40,972 nt of DNA, taken from assembly GCA_949285145.1 (NCBI GenBank), contig CASDXQ010000009.1, positions 1-40,972 on the forward strand, read 5' to 3'. A program made the translations under genes and the position numbers. How positions within the stretch are numbered: position 1 is the first letter of the stretch; each line of letters begins with the position of its first letter. This DNA comes from an uncultured Spirochaetales bacterium (GTDB lineage: Bacteria > Spirochaetota > Spirochaetia > Sphaerochaetales > Sphaerochaetaceae). The notes under the pieces were generated by a model. It had not been told where the DNA came from and ran no database searches. It saw only the letters and a list, made by a program, of their open reading frames with translations. Of the stretch, positions 40,458 through 40,972 are shown in pieces.

Positions 40458-40972
40458 ATGATTGATTTTGAATCTTTGCCGGAGTTTTCTGCCACTGATC
40501 TGTCCTGTGCAGTGAAAAATGCGCTTGCAGTGAATAAAAGCTGTCTGCCTGAATATACTGATAAATTCAAGTACAGTCACAGCGAGAATGGGATTTATCC
40601 CGCAACGGAGAATGTTGAATGGACAACAGGCTTCTGGACAGGGGAGCTATGGCTCTCCTATGAACTTTCACATGATGAGGCTTTCATGGATGCCGCAATG
40701 AAGCAGGTGGATTCATTCTATGAGAGAATAGAAAAGAAAATCGATGTAAATCATCATGACATGGGTTTTCTCTATTCTCCTTCCTGCGTGGCAGCCTACA
40801 AGCTTACCGGAAGTGAAAAAGCCAGAAAAGCGGCTCTCATGGCCGCTGACAATCTTGTCTCACGCTTTCAGGAGAAAGGAAGCTTCATTCAGGCCTGGGG
40901 AGATCTCGGAGATCCCCGGGAATACCGTCTGATCATTGACTGCCTTCTCAATCTTCCTCTTCTTTTCTGGGC
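40458..40972 (+). CDS. GH88/GH105-like unsaturated glucuronyl hydrolase (partial, runs off the window)
   Basis: The first 171 residues of a GH88-type unsaturated uronyl hydrolase, which frees the 4,5-unsaturated uronate left by polysaccharide lyases. Visible family features are an N-terminal helix (FSATDLSCAVKNALAVNKS), NVEWTTGFWTGELWLSYELS near residue 54 and NHHDMGFLYSPSCVAAYKLTG near 98 (catalytic-region Asp). The last, QAWGDLGDPREYRLIIDCLLNLPLLFW near 154, is quoted in part as WGDLGDPREYRLIIDCLLN and lies in the second-Asp region. The ATG at 40458 follows GGAGTGAG at 40449-40456, 11 bases after the sulfatase stop. No signal peptide is seen. The remaining ~200 residues lie outside the window. 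Confidence 0.88.
   Translation, partial: MIDFESLPEFSATDLSCAVKNALAVNKSCLPEYTDKFKYSHSENGIYPATENVEWTTGFWTGELWLSYELSHDEAFMDAAMKQVDSFYERIEKKIDVNHHDMGFLYSPSCVAAYKLTGSEKARKAALMAADNLVSRFQEKGSFIQAWGDLGDPREYRLIIDCLLNLPLLFW

Overview
The window looks like chromosomal DNA of a Gram-negative, probably anaerobic, host- or gut-associated spirochaete, most likely near Sphaerochaeta/Sphaerochaetaceae. This is inferred, not proven, from: GC in the mid-to-high 40s; two small signal-peptide beta-barrel-like proteins; a solute-binding protein whose mature N-terminus is a Gly/Ser/Thr-rich linker; LplB/YtcP-type sugar permeases; and a trans-envelope AraC-type regulator. Housekeeping genes dominate 1-28.5 kb. Accessory or decayed DNA lies around 25.8-26.4 kb and 28.5-32.3 kb, and a carbohydrate-uptake and degradation locus fills 33.2 kb to the right edge.

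Layout: (a) 0-3 kb: a probable 6S RNA, then a flavin-reductase-like gene, mnmA and nagB, closed by a strong terminator. (b) 3.1-5.8 kb, minus: a SPOUT RNA methyltransferase, a glycerophosphodiester phosphodiesterase and a DUF362/2x[4Fe-4S] protein, tightly packed. (c) 6-9.9 kb, plus: an AI-2E-family membrane protein, an Mrp-type Fe-S carrier ATPase, a NUDIX hydrolase, a SIMPL lipoprotein and a small hypothetical protein. (d) 9.9-14.7 kb: an FAD/NAD oxidoreductase, a DMT/YdcZ transporter, a ThrH-like phosphatase, a 2-TM peptide, DksA, a metallo-beta-lactamase-fold hydrolase and a DbpA-type RNA-binding protein. (e) 14.9-18.2 kb: a coupled operon of a coiled-coil protein, MltG and a PHP phosphatase. 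(f) 18.1-22.6 kb, minus: a coupled operon of a GH36 alpha-galactosidase-like protein whose nucleophile position is Asn, a GpsA-like dehydrogenase and an RluA-type pseudouridine synthase; a mutarotase-like gene diverges from it. (g) 23.9-25.7 kb, minus: an Ldh2-family dehydrogenase and an outer-membrane protein. (h) tRNA-Cys, followed by an inverted degenerate copy of its 3' part and an unidentified coding remnant. (i) pcnB converging on a P-loop/Asp23-like ATPase. (j) 28.8-32.3 kb: a graveyard of fragments (GH94 phosphorylase, two pieces of an AlbA_2/HATPase-type regulator, an IS3-family transposase C-terminus) surrounding one intact HTH-Fic protein. (k) 32.5 kb to the end: an outer-membrane protein, a membrane-bound AraC regulator, and a divergent operon of two CUT1 permeases, a solute-binding protein, a sulfatase and a GH88 unsaturated-uronyl hydrolase that runs off the window. 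The last set suggests import of sulfated, unsaturated uronate-containing oligosaccharides such as glycosaminoglycan fragments.

The most general pattern is in the control signals. At least eight genes that begin a transcription unit have a promoter-like -10 hexamer 6-10 bases before the start codon and no usable Shine-Dalgarno sequence, implying leaderless or nearly leaderless mRNAs. Genes inside operons mostly keep clear AGGAGG-type sites. The most striking single protein is the GH36-like enzyme with its nucleophile Asp replaced. All assignments come from reading the sequence; no database search or folding calculation was run.
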